A stretch of DNA of 64,000 bases from Halobacteriales archaeon QS_9_68_17. Lineage in GTDB: Archaea > Halobacteriota > Halobacteria > Halobacteriales > Natronoarchaeaceae. The translations under genes and the position numbers were made by a program. Positions 45,046 through 53,815 of the stretch are shown here, in pieces; the stretch's first letter is position 1; each line of letters starts with the position of its first letter. The stretch covers positions 6,942 to 70,941 of the forward strand of contig PXSA01000011.1 in NCBI GenBank assembly GCA_003023565.1. The letters are read 5' to 3'. Below the pieces are notes generated by a model. That model ran no database searches, was not told the DNA's origin, and saw only the letters and a list, made by a program, of their open reading frames with translations.

Positions 45046-45789
45046 TTAGTCCGCGCGCTGCAGGTACCCGCCTTCCTCCACTAACAGGCCGCGGTCGACG
45101 GCCGTCTCGATGACGGCGTCGAAGTCCTCCGGCGGGATCTCGTAGGCGTTCATCGCGACGGTCGCGATCTCGTCGCGCTCGACGGGGAACTCGCGGTTCT
45201 GGAGCAGGCGCACGACTCGGTTGTACGTGGCCTGCGGCGGGCCGTCCTCGCCGATACCGCCGGCGGTCGCGCCGGACCCGTCGACGCCCGCGGCCGGGTC
45301 GGCGACGCTCTCGGCCGGGGCCGACTCGTCGGACTCCGGCGCGGGGTCGCTCCCGTCGCCGGTCCCCCCGGAGGAGTCGGTGACGACGATACCGTCCTCG
45401 TCCGACGAGCGGTCGTCCGGCCCGCGTTGTGAGGGTCCCGTTTCCAGCAGGCTCTCGGCGGTGCTCTCGTCGACCGACGGTCGGTCGACGGCGTTCGACT
45501 CGCTGGGTGCCGATCCGTCCGCGTCCGCTCCGGCGTCGCCGGACTCGTGGGCGTCGCTCGCGTCCGCGCCCGGTCCGCCGGCGCTCGCCTCGTCCAGCGT
45601 CCGCTGGCGGTCGTCGACGGCCGCGACGACGCGGTCCGTGATCGTCGACAGCTTCCGGTGGCAGGCCGGACAGAGGACGACGGTCTGCTGACCGCCGGGC
45701 GCGGGGCCGAGCGCGTCCGGGACGACCGGATACTCCGAGAGCGGTTCCTCGATCGCGGTGCCACAGAAGTAACACGACGAGAGGGGCAT
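45046..45789 (-). CDS. Zinc-finger protein with disordered linker and C-terminal winged-helix-like domain
   Basis: The 247-residue protein begins MPLSSCYFCGTAIEEPLSEY, and a second CxxC (VVLCPACHRKL) near residue 40 completes a zinc site. About 110 disordered acidic residues follow. The end (TYNRVVRLLQNREFPVERDE, IPPEDFDAVIETAVDRGLLV) looks like a winged helix. This resembles small DNA- or RNA-binding haloarchaeal proteins; no family function is known to me. It lies upstream of, but separately from, the Nif3 gene. Confidence 0.72.
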   Translation of the reverse strand: MPLSSCYFCGTAIEEPLSEYPVVPDALGPAPGGQQTVVLCPACHRKLSTITDRVVAAVDDRQRTLDEASAGGPGADASDAHESGDAGADADGSAPSESNAVDRPSVDESTAESLLETGPSQRGPDDRSSDEDGIVVTDSSGGTGDGSDPAPESDESAPAESVADPAAGVDGSGATAGGIGEDGPPQATYNRVVRLLQNREFPVERDEIATVAMNAYEIPPEDFDAVIETAVDRGLLVEEGGYLQRAD

Positions 45790-45825
45790 GCTACGGATCC
45801 TCGCCGCGGCGAGATAAAAACCCCA

Positions 45826-46641
45826 CTACCGCTCGTCGCCGGTCGAGCGGGCGTGTTCGAGGACGAACTCGCGGAGGAGTTTGCCGGCCAGCGCGGCGGC
45901 CTGCCCGTCGTCGCGGTCGTTGACCTCGACCGCGTCGAAGCCGTCGGCGTGGGGCGCAACGGCGCGCACGGCGTCGCGCATCTCCCGCGGGCGGAGGCCG
46001 AACGGCTCCATCGTCCCCGTCCCCGGCGCGTAGCCGGGGTCGGCGGCGTCCACGTCGACGCTCAGGTAGACGGATCCCCCGTCGAAGTCGGGCGACCAGT
46101 CGGTTACTTCCGCCGGCGGCACGACGGTAACGTCGTCCTCGGCGGCCCGCTCCCACTCCGCCTCGCTCCCGGTTCGCGCGCCGAGGATCACTGCCTCGTC
46201 GGCCACGTCGAGCGCGTGGCGGGTGGCGGTCGCGTGGCTCAACTCGTTCCCGTCGTAGTCCTCGCGCAGGTCGAGGTGGGCGTCGAGCACGACCACCGCG
46301 TCCGGGTCGACGGCGCGGACGCCGGCGACGGAGACGGTGTGCTCGCCGCCGATAAGGAGGGGAACGGCGTCGTCCCATACGACGTCGGTGACGACGCCTT
46401 CGAGGTACTCCAGGTACTCGGCGGCGTCGTCCCACGCGCGGACGTCGCCGCGGTCGTGCACTGGGAGTTCCGAGAAACGGAGGTCGGTTCGACGGTCGAA
46501 GTCGTCGTACGTTTCCGCGAAGCGACGCACGCGGTCCGGGCCGAAGCGTGCGCCCGGCTGGAACGTCGTCGAGACGTCGAGCGGGGCTCCGACGACCACG
46601 TACGACGCGTCGTCGCGGTCGGCGGTCGCCCCGGGAAGCAT
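45826..46641 (-). CDS. speB: Agmatinase-like ureohydrolase, probably of the deoxyhypusine pathway
   Basis: The 271-residue ureohydrolase has the binuclear manganese motifs GGEHTVSV, VVLDAHLDLRED and SVDVDAADPGYAPGTGTMEP, all intact. Its ATG at 46641 shares one base with the eIF5A stop (TAATG). In Haloferax volcanii the homologous gene next to eIF5A has been proposed to remove urea from agmatine-modified eIF5A rather than free agmatine. The identical linkage here supports the same role. Free-agmatine hydrolysis to putrescine is the alternative. Confidence 0.9.
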   Translation of the reverse strand: MLPGATADRDDASYVVVGAPLDVSTTFQPGARFGPDRVRRFAETYDDFDRRTDLRFSELPVHDRGDVRAWDDAAEYLEYLEGVVTDVVWDDAVPLLIGGEHTVSVAGVRAVDPDAVVVLDAHLDLREDYDGNELSHATATRHALDVADEAVILGARTGSEAEWERAAEDDVTVVPPAEVTDWSPDFDGGSVYLSVDVDAADPGYAPGTGTMEPFGLRPREMRDAVRAVAPHADGFDAVEVNDRDDGQAAALAGKLLREFVLEHARSTGDER

Positions 46642-47018
46642 TATATGATCTTCCGCTGCTCCTCCATCTCCAAGTACTCGATGTCGTCGTCGGGCGAGAG
46701 GTCGGCGTCCTCCGGCGTGGAGATGGTGATCGTCTCGTACGTTTCGAGGTCCATCACCTGCGCGACGGTGCTGGACTCGACGCTGACGACCTGCCCCTGC
46801 TTCCGCTCGATGATGGGGACCCACACCTTCGCGTCGACCGGCTGGGACAGCGACCGCTTCTTGCCGTCGAAGACGCCCTCGGCCTCGATGCGGGCCTTGG
46901 CGCTGCCGTGCTTACCCGGCTTCGCCGTGCTGTAGGAGTTGATCTGGCACGGCGTGTCGTCGACCATCACGTAGTTGCCTTCCTGAAGGTCGCGGACTTC
47001 GTTCTGCTGTTTCGCCAT
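46641..47018 (-). CDS. eif5A: Translation initiation factor 5A (aIF5A)
   Basis: The 125-residue factor has the modified lysine in the loop [19 protein letters not shown] (second Lys of KPGKHG, about residue 36) and a C-terminal OB fold ending [12 protein letters not shown]. eIF5A helps ribosomes through stalling sequences and terminations once its lysine is deoxyhypusinated. ATG 47018 matches the family start [19 protein letters not shown]-like TTTATACTC about 25-30 bp upstream gives a leaderless promoter. It is cotranscribed with the agmatinase-like gene. Confidence 0.97.
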   Translation of the reverse strand: MAKQQNEVRDLQEGNYVMVDDTPCQINSYSTAKPGKHGSAKARIEAEGVFDGKKRSLSQPVDAKVWVPIIERKQGQVVSVESSTVAQVMDLETYETITISTPEDADLSPDDDIEYLEMEEQRKII

Positions 47019-47386
47019 AGGGCGGTTTAAACAACGTAAGAGTATAAACGATTTGGAACCGCGTAGCGCCGAGCTACGGTCGTTAGCGGGGCCACAACCG
47101 CCGAACGCGTTGGAGAGGACCGCCTCCGTTCGAGAGAGACGGGACGATAGCCCGGTTCGGTGTCCTCTCGGAAGAAAGACCGCATCCACGTCCGGCTTCG
47201 GTCGCCGTTCGGCAGCCGTATCTCCGTCACTAGAAGAGACGTTCACCGTTCGTTTCCGTTCGGGAGACGAGAGAGACCGTCTGCGGGGGGACTGAAGCGC
47301 CCGAACGAAGACACGTCGACGAATCAGTCCCGAAAGTATGTCGAGCCACAAACCATTTGTAGTCCTTCTGTGTTTTCCTTACCACA
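47019..47386. promoter_or_regulatory. Divergent intergenic region between eIF5A and the V4R-like gene
   Basis: No gene is seen in these 368 bp. The TATA-like element of eIF5A (GTATAAAC on the plus strand near 47042-47049) lies at its left end. The right end next to 47387 is AT-richer (TGTTTTCCTTACCACA) and presumably holds the V4R promoter. Confidence 0.45.
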
Positions 47387-48040
47387 ATGGTCTTCGGCCA
47401 CTCGATCTCAGGCGCTAGCGAGACGATAAAACGCTTCGTCGGACTCGGCGACGAGGAGGACGCGAACCACATCGATGTTCCGACCGTCGACGACCGGACC
47501 GGGTTCGACGGGGACCTCGACGGGTCCGAAGTGGTTGGGCGGAGTCCGATGTCGTACGTCGCGGCGAGCGAGTCCATCACGGAGTTCATGGGGAAACAGA
47601 CCAAGCACAAGCTCGCGAACTACGGCGTCGAGGAACTCGACCCGGACGAGTGGTACCCGCTCAAGGTCCCGCTCGCGATGCTTTTCGACATGCGGGAAGA
47701 CTACGGCGAGAGCAGCATGCGGAACATGGGTCGGCACATCCCGGAACACGTCGAGTTCCCGCCGGACATCGAGGGGGCGGAGGAGGCCCTGCGGTCGGTC
47801 CATCAGGCGTACCAGCACAACCACCGGGGCACGGAGATCGGCACCTACGAGTTCGAGAAAACCGGAGAGAAGGAGGGCCAGATGGTCTGTGAGAACCCCT
47901 ACCCCTGCGAGTTCGACCAGGGGCTGATCCGGGGTGTCGCCGAGAACTTCACGGACAGTTTCGTGGACGTCGAGGAGATCGGCGACGAGTGCCGCGCGGA
48001 CGGCGGAAAGCGCTGTACGTTCCACGTCGAGTGGATCTGA
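47387..48040 (+). CDS. V4R-like (4-vinyl-reductase/heme-NO-type fold) sensor protein
   Basis: The 217-residue protein ends with CEFDQGLIRGVAENFTDSFV and VEEIGDECRADGGKRCTFHV EW. This is the characteristic C-terminal strand-helix-CxxxGxxxCxF pattern of V4R/hydrocarbon-binding domains. Such domains bind small lipophilic molecules or metal/heme in regulators. There is no DNA-binding domain in this protein, so it may sense and pass a signal to partners. Its N-terminal 60 residues are unassigned. Confidence 0.7.
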   Translation: MVFGHSISGASETIKRFVGLGDEEDANHIDVPTVDDRTGFDGDLDGSEVVGRSPMSYVAASESITEFMGKQTKHKLANYGVEELDPDEWYPLKVPLAMLFDMREDYGESSMRNMGRHIPEHVEFPPDIEGAEEALRSVHQAYQHNHRGTEIGTYEFEKTGEKEGQMVCENPYPCEFDQGLIRGVAENFTDSFVDVEEIGDECRADGGKRCTFHVEWI

Positions 48041-48098
48041 ACGGAGAGACCGCCGGTCGTCCCGTTCGAACGCCGACTCGAAACGCGCCGCCTCCGCG

Positions 48099-49610
48099 TC
48101 AGTAGGGGTACTCCCGAGGCTCCCGCTGGATAGAGATCAGTTTCAGCGTCGTCAGCGTGTCGAGGATCTGCTCGTCGTTGTACCGACCGATACCGGAAGC
48201 GCCGACGCCGCCGAACGCGACGTGGGGTTCGTCGTTCAGCGACTGGTCATTGATGTGGACCATGCCCGTCTCCATCCCGTCGGCCACGTCACGCGCCCGC
48301 GCAACGTCCGTCGACTGCACCGACCCGGAGAGGCCGTACTCGGTGTCGTTCGCGATCCGGACGGCCTCCTCGTCGCTCTCGAACGGGATGACCGGCGCGA
48401 CCGGGCCGAAGTGCTCGTTGCAGGCCGCCGGCATGTCGTTGGTCATGCCCGAAAGCACCGTCGGTTCGATGAACAGTCCCTCGTGGTCCCCGCCGGCCTC
48501 GACGGTCGCGCCACGCTCGACCGACTCCTCGACGAACCGGACGATCTTGTCGCGCTGGGACTCGTTGATGACTGGGCCGACGAGAGCGCCCTCCTCCCGC
48601 GGGTCGCCGATGGGGAGTCCCTCGGCACGGTCGGCCAGCGCCGCGACGTAGTCGTCGTACAGCGACTCGTGGACGAGGTGGCGGTTGATCGAGATGCACT
48701 CCTGTCCCTGGTGGGTGAACGACCCGAACGCGCCGGCGTCGACCGCTCGTTCCAGGTCGGCGTCGGACAGCACGATGTGGGCGTTGTTGCCGCCGAGTTC
48801 GAGCGCAGGGTCGGTGAACTGACCGACGGCGCGCTGGCCAACGCGGCGACCGACCTCGGAGGACCCGGTGAACGACATCACCGACGGGACCGGGTGCCCG
48901 GAGAAGTGGTCGCCGATCTCGTGGCCGTAGCCGGGGACGACGTTCAGCACGCCCGGCGGGAGACCGGCCTCCTCGAACAGCGCTGCGAGCGCGAGTCCGC
49001 CCGTGATCGGGGTGTTCTCGTCGGGCTTGAGCACCACGCTGTTGCCGAGCGCGATGGCGGGCGCGACGACCCGGCTGGTGAGATACAGCGGGAAGTTCCA
49101 CGGTGTGATGACGCCGACGACCCCGGCCGGTTCGCGCACGACCATGTTCTCCTTGCCCGGCGTCACTGACTCCTTGATGTTCCCGGTCCTGCGCATCGCG
49201 AGGCTGCCGCCGACCTCTATCGTGTTCTGCGCGAGTTCGGTCTCGAAGCCGGCTTTCAGACCTACGCCGCCGCACTCGACGGCGAACAGCGTCGCGAGGT
49301 CGCCGGCGTACTCGTCGATCAGGTCGCCCACCCGCGTCACGACCGCGGCGCGCTCCTGCGGCGGGCGCTCGGCCCACTCCTCTTGTGCGTCGGCCGCGAC
49401 CGCGTAGGCCTCGTCCACGTCGTCCTCGGTGGCGGACGGGACCGTCGTCAGGGTCGCCCGCGTCGCGGGGTTCTCGACCTCGATCGCGTCGCGGTCGCCG
49501 GCAGAAACCCACTCACCGTCGGCGTACAGCGCGTCCCATCCGTTGTCCGGTGCGATGTCGAGCCCGTCGACGTCCGGTTCCTCGTACGAAGGATCGATCT
49601 CTATCGACAT
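48099..49610 (-). CDS. Aldehyde dehydrogenase
   Basis: The 503-residue NAD(P)-dependent enzyme has the catalytic Cys in GSFTHQGQECISINRHLVHE, the general-base Glu in PALELGGNNAHIV and the nucleotide-binding GVITPWNFPLYLTSR and SFTGSSEVGRR. The sequence resembles the vanillin/benzaldehyde group in length and in its N-terminal extension. The substrate is not determinable. ATG 49610 gives MSIEIDPSYEEPDVDG. Confidence 0.95.
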   Translation of the reverse strand: MSIEIDPSYEEPDVDGLDIAPDNGWDALYADGEWVSAGDRDAIEVENPATRATLTTVPSATEDDVDEAYAVAADAQEEWAERPPQERAAVVTRVGDLIDEYAGDLATLFAVECGGVGLKAGFETELAQNTIEVGGSLAMRRTGNIKESVTPGKENMVVREPAGVVGVITPWNFPLYLTSRVVAPAIALGNSVVLKPDENTPITGGLALAALFEEAGLPPGVLNVVPGYGHEIGDHFSGHPVPSVMSFTGSSEVGRRVGQRAVGQFTDPALELGGNNAHIVLSDADLERAVDAGAFGSFTHQGQECISINRHLVHESLYDDYVAALADRAEGLPIGDPREEGALVGPVINESQRDKIVRFVEESVERGATVEAGGDHEGLFIEPTVLSGMTNDMPAACNEHFGPVAPVIPFESDEEAVRIANDTEYGLSGSVQSTDVARARDVADGMETGMVHINDQSLNDEPHVAFGGVGASGIGRYNDEQILDTLTTLKLISIQREPREYPY

Positions 49611-49760
49611 GTAACGTGCCGGTATATCACGCTAGTACCTTACTATTTTCGCTTCCCGGGATCGATCAGAAAGGACGCGCACGTCGCCGTCTCTCGGGGC
49701 CGTTCGCGGCGGACAGCGCTCTAACTGGGACCCGGCGGAGGGCGCGGCCGGAACCCCGGA

Positions 49761-50831
49761 TCAGGCGCGGCGCTCGACGACGCGTCCCACCCGCTCCAGC
49801 CCCTCCGCCAGTTCGTCGGCGGGGAGGCCGAACCCGATCCGGAAGCGGTCCGGGTGGCCGAACAGGTCGCCGGGCGCGAGGACGACGCTCTCCTCCTCGA
49901 CGACGGCGGTGCAGAACTCCCGCGCGTCCGCGAACCCGTCGGGGACCGTCACGAACCCGTTGACGCCGACCGGGTCGTTCCAGTCGAGGCCGTGCTCGTC
50001 GAGGAACGCGCGCACCCGGTCGTGGTTGTGCCGGGCGTGCTCGCGGTTCTCCCCCAGTATCCCGTCCTCCTGCTCCCCGAGCGCCTGCCTCGCGACGTGC
50101 TGGCCGAAGATAGAGGGGGAGATGGTGGTGTAATCCTTCCAGTTCCAGGCCGTCTCGACCAGTTCCTCGGGGAGGACGGCCCACCCGAAGCGCAGGCCGG
50201 CGAGGCCGTGGGCCTTCGTCGCGCTCGCCGTGCTGATCCCCCGCGGCCCCATGCTGGCGACCGGGGGAAGCGGGTCCTCGGCGAGCAGGCGGTACACCTC
50301 GTCGCAGAGCAGGTATGCGTCCGCGTCCTCGGCGAGGTCGTACAGCGTCCGGACCGTCTCCTCGGGGTGGTAGCGCCCGGTCGGGTTGTTCGGGTTGTTG
50401 ACGACGACCACGTCCGTCTCCGGGCGGACGGCGTCGGCGACCGCGTCGACGTCGAGTTCCCAGTCCGGCGGCGACAGCGGCACCTCGGTCACCTCGCCGA
50501 CGGCGTCGGGCACGGCGGTGAGCGCCTGATACGTCGGCGTCACGACGACCGCGTGGCCGCCCTCGTCGAGCAGGGAGAGGAAGGTGAGGAAGTTCGCCTC
50601 CTGTGCGCCGCAGGTGAACAGCACCTCGTCGGCGTCTCGGCCGTAGCGCTCCGCGATCTCGGCGCGGAACTCGGGGTCGCCGTTCGTCGGGATGACGTAG
50701 CCCAGTTCGCCGGGGTCCGTATCGAACCGGTCGGCGTCCAGACTGCGGATGCCGCTCTCGGCCAGCATGACGTCCGCCTCGTGCTCGTGCTCCGCGAACC
50801 AGCGCTCCAGTCCGAACTCTGCGATCTCCAT
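49761..50831 (-). CDS. Class I/II PLP-dependent aminotransferase
   Basis: The 356-residue fold-type I enzyme has PLP lysine in STASATKAHGLAGLRFGWAV, the Asn/Pro-rich VVVNNPNNPTGRYHPEETVR, cofactor-binding Asp-Tyr region YLLCDEVYRLLAED and a C-terminal Arg in FRIGFGLPADEL. The start MEIAEFGLERWFAEHEHEAD resembles the capreomycidine-synthase-like group of aspartate-aminotransferase-type enzymes. Substrate unknown. It is on the same strand as the aldehyde dehydrogenase but 150 bp away. Confidence 0.93.
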   Translation of the reverse strand: MEIAEFGLERWFAEHEHEADVMLAESGIRSLDADRFDTDPGELGYVIPTNGDPEFRAEIAERYGRDADEVLFTCGAQEANFLTFLSLLDEGGHAVVVTPTYQALTAVPDAVGEVTEVPLSPPDWELDVDAVADAVRPETDVVVVNNPNNPTGRYHPEETVRTLYDLAEDADAYLLCDEVYRLLAEDPLPPVASMGPRGISTASATKAHGLAGLRFGWAVLPEELVETAWNWKDYTTISPSIFGQHVARQALGEQEDGILGENREHARHNHDRVRAFLDEHGLDWNDPVGVNGFVTVPDGFADAREFCTAVVEEESVVLAPGDLFGHPDRFRIGFGLPADELAEGLERVGRVVERRA

Positions 50832-50937
50832 GCGCCCGAACACGGCGGCAGCGACAAAACCGGCGGGGGTCTCGGACCGCCGGGACCCGATCCGGAGACC
50901 GGCGCGGACCCACGGGTATCGGTCGCCGTGGCCCGTA

Positions 50938-52617
50938 TCAGTCGCTCTCGCGCCGCCGTCGCTCCTTCAGGTTCTGGCGGGTGAACTGGGGCTTCGCGCG
51001 GATCCCCTTGCGCTCGCGGAGCGAGCGGTACAGCAGGACCGCGACGCCGAACGAGAAGGCGGCGGCGACCGCGGTCGACCTGACCGTGGCGAACGAGTAG
51101 AGCACTGCCGTCGAGAGGACGCCGGCGGTGAGCAGGAGGCCGTAGACGATCCGCTTCGCCAGCGTGTCGAACACGTCGTTCGAGTCCTCGATCTCCGCCC
51201 GCAGGTGGAAGTTCTCGCGGTCGATGCGGTCGAGCGCGCTCTCCAGTTTCGGCGGCGTGCGAACCGTCGCGAGCGCGGACTCCTGCACCTGATCGCCGGC
51301 CTCGTCTATGTACTGTCTGATGCTCTCCTCGCGGTAGCCCTGCTCGGTGAGGTAGTCCGTCGCGATGGTGATGAAGTCGAACTCGGGGTCGAGCGTCACG
51401 CAGACGCCCTCGACCACCGTCGCGACCCGCAGTACGAGCGCGAGGTTCTTCGGCAGGCGGAACGGGAACTCGTAGATCGAGTCCTCGATCTGGCCGACGA
51501 TCTGCTGGACGCGGTACTGCTCGATGTCCTCGCCCCGGACGTCCTGGATGGCGAGTTCCATCACCTCGCCCATCACCTGCCGGTCGGCCTCCGGCGAGAG
51601 CGTCCCCATCTCGACGAGCGCGTCGAGGATGGCGTCGGTGTCCTGGTTGGCGACGGCGACGTAGAAGTCGACGATCCTGTCCTGGAGGAACTCGTCGACC
51701 CGGCCGCTCATCCCGAAGTCGTAGAAGATGATGCGCCCCTCGTCGGTGACCGCGAGGTTGCCCGGGTGGGGGTCGGCGTGGAAGACGCCGTCCTCGATGA
51801 TCATCCGGAGGTAGGCCCGCTGGAGGTTCTCCGCGAGCCGCGTGCGGTCGATCTCTCTCGCCTCCAGCGCCTCCAGGTCGTTGATCTTCGTCCCCGGCGT
51901 GTACTCCATCGTCAGCACGCGGGGGCCGGAGCGGTCCTCGACGACCGGCGGGATGACAACGGTGTCGTCGCCCGAGAAGCTCTCGCGGATCTCCCGGAGC
52001 ATCTCGGCCTCGCGCTCGTAGTCCATCTCCTCGCGGATCGTCTTCGCGAACTCGTCGGCGAGGTTCTCCAGCGAGAACGACCGGGAGTCGTCGATGAACG
52101 TCAGCAGGATCGGGAGCGACCAGCGGATCACGCGCAGGTCCGACTCCACGAGCGGTTCGATGTTCGGGCGGCGCACCTTCACGGCGACCTCGTCGCCGTC
52201 GACCGCCGCGGTGTACACCTGCCCGAGGCTGGCACCGCTGATGGGGTCGGGGTCGAAGTCGTCGAACGCCTCGTCGACCGGCCCGAGTTCGGCCTCGACG
52301 ACCTCGCGGGCGGCCGACCAGTCGGCCGGCGGCACTTCGTCCTGTAACTGCGAGAGCACGTCGATGTACTCCGGCGGGAGGATGTCCGGCCGGGTCGACA
52401 GCAACTGCCCGAGTTTGATGAACGTCGGTCCCAGCGTCAGCAGCGAGTCGAGCAGGCGGTCGGCGCGCCGGCGACGCGTCTTCGCGTCGACCCGCCGGCG
52501 GCCGCCGACGACGAGGAACCGCCGCCGGTCCCGCGCGTACGCCAGGAGCAACGGGAGGAACTGCCGAACGACGACGAAGAACCGCCAGTACGCACGGATG
52601 TTGACCAGCGTCACCAC
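50938..52617 (-). CDS. UbiB/ABC1/ADCK-type atypical kinase
   Basis: The 559-residue protein has the KxGQ helix in LGPTFIKLGQLLSTRPDILP, an Ala-rich nucleotide loop (SGASLGQVYTAAV), the catalytic Lys in EVAVKVRRPNIEPL, an HADPHPGN catalytic loop and the DFGMSG metal motif. Two C-terminal membrane helices near residues 500-540 anchor it. Family members are ATPases/kinases acting in isoprenoid-quinone or lipid metabolism; a menaquinone link is likely here. It is 6 nt from the hsp20 stop, forming an operon. Confidence 0.95.
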   Translation of the reverse strand: MVTLVNIRAYWRFFVVVRQFLPLLLAYARDRRRFLVVGGRRRVDAKTRRRRADRLLDSLLTLGPTFIKLGQLLSTRPDILPPEYIDVLSQLQDEVPPADWSAAREVVEAELGPVDEAFDDFDPDPISGASLGQVYTAAVDGDEVAVKVRRPNIEPLVESDLRVIRWSLPILLTFIDDSRSFSLENLADEFAKTIREEMDYEREAEMLREIRESFSGDDTVVIPPVVEDRSGPRVLTMEYTPGTKINDLEALEAREIDRTRLAENLQRAYLRMIIEDGVFHADPHPGNLAVTDEGRIIFYDFGMSGRVDEFLQDRIVDFYVAVANQDTDAILDALVEMGTLSPEADRQVMGEVMELAIQDVRGEDIEQYRVQQIVGQIEDSIYEFPFRLPKNLALVLRVATVVEGVCVTLDPEFDFITIATDYLTEQGYREESIRQYIDEAGDQVQESALATVRTPPKLESALDRIDRENFHLRAEIEDSNDVFDTLAKRIVYGLLLTAGVLSTAVLYSFATVRSTAVAAAFSFGVAVLLYRSLRERKGIRAKPQFTRQNLKERRRRESD

Positions 52618-52623
52618 CCCGCG

Positions 52624-52986
52624 CTACGCGCCCTCGGAGACCTCGATGGTCGTCCCGGTGGCCTCCGTCCCGCGCTTGGGCAGGTGGAGTTCGAGCACGC
52701 CGCGGTCCACGGTGGCGTCCGCGCCGGCGTCGGTCGCGTCCGGCGGGAGCGGAAGCTCCGCGTCGAGGAACAGGGACCGGTCCTCGGTGACGTAGCGGAA
52801 CTCCGTCGGGAGGTCTTTCTCGCGCCGCGCCTCGACCCGCAGTTGGGAGCCTTCGACGGCGACGTCTACCGTGTCCGCGGTCACTCCCGGGAGGTCGACG
52901 ACGAGCAGGTAGGCGTCGTCGCTCTCCAGGAGGTCAGCGAACACGGCGTCGGGCAGGTCGCGCAAGGCGTCACGCAGCGCTGACAT
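52624..52986 (-). CDS. hsp20: Hsp20-type small heat-shock protein
   Basis: The 120-residue alpha-crystallin domain runs from AYLLVVDLPGVTADTVDVAV to GVLELHLPKRGTEATGTTIE. The GVLELHLPK motif is the canonical end of the domain; there is only a short C-terminal tail. It is an ATP-independent chaperone. ATG 52986 gives MSALRDALRDLPDAVF. It lies just upstream of the UbiB-type kinase on the same strand. Confidence 0.92.
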   Translation of the reverse strand: MSALRDALRDLPDAVFADLLESDDAYLLVVDLPGVTADTVDVAVEGSQLRVEARREKDLPTEFRYVTEDRSLFLDAELPLPPDATDAGADATVDRGVLELHLPKRGTEATGTTIEVSEGA

Positions 52987-53024
52987 ACGTATGCGTTGGG
53001 ATTCCGGGGCGAAAAACCCCGCGG

Positions 53025-53686
53025 TCACAGGGCGAGTACGGAGTACGCCGCGACAGCGGCGCAGACGACCGCCGCGGCGAACCGATAGGCGGCCGGCATC
53101 GCGAGCCGTCGCACCGCCTCGCGCTCGCTCCCGTCGGTGATCCGGAAGAAGGGCGCGCCATCGCCCCGGAGGACGGCGTTGACGGTGCCGCCGGCGTCCG
53201 ACCAGCGCCGGTACTCAGTGACGCCGTAGACGTGGACCGGCTCGAGCGCCGGATCCGCTCGGGCGGACGGTCGCCGGCGTCGACCCGTATCACGGCCGCC
53301 TCGTCCAGCGCCAGCGACGCTCCCTCGGGTTCGACCAGCAGGCGGCCCGAGCCGTCGGCGAGGACGAACGGTCGCCGCCCGCCGCCGGAGTGGATCGTCT
53401 CCCAGTGGCTCGACTTCCCGGACGACCTGTACTCCTCGACTTCGTACTGACAGACCACGCACGCCTCCCCCGAGAACGGGGCGACGAGCGTCACCTCGTG
53501 GGGTTCGACGGTCCCCTCGACCTCGACGACGCCGCTCGCGTTCGCCGCCGACGCGACGTCGACCGGCTCGTTCCGGTACACCCGGAACGCGCGGCGGCCG
53601 TGCCGGACGCCGTCCGCGAGGAACGCGACCGCGACGAGCCCGACGAGAGCGGCCAGCACGAGGGGGACAGAGAGACCGTAGGCCAT
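53025..53686 (-). pseudogene. GIDE-domain membrane protein with frameshift
   Basis: ATG 53686 gives MAYGLSVPLVLAALVGLVAV (signal anchor) and a GIDE domain (VEGTVEPHEVTLVAPFSGEA CVVCQYEVEEY; SGKSSHWETIHSGGG RRPF). After GDRPPERI the frame breaks near 53258. The family sequence continues in another frame as ADPALEPVHVYGVTEYRRWS, SDAGGTVNAVLRGDGAPFFR and a C-terminal membrane helix ending YSVLAL at 53025. A small deletion or indel explains this. The protein was presumably a membrane ligase-like or stress factor of unknown function. Confidence 0.72.
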
Positions 53687-53815
53687 GCCTTCCGCTCGTT
53701 CACGCCGCGAAATAAACGTTGGGTCGCGCGGCCGCCGAGAGTAACAGGCACCTACCGCGCGAACCGGGGATTTGTCGTTGGATAACAAAGTCGCCCCGTC
53801 CCCACTGTCGAGCCG

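Noticed and set aside
47019-47386. Possible ncRNA gene in the eIF5A/V4R intergenic region.
   Set aside because: No stable stem set or terminator-like T run was found by eye; only promoter-like elements are supported.
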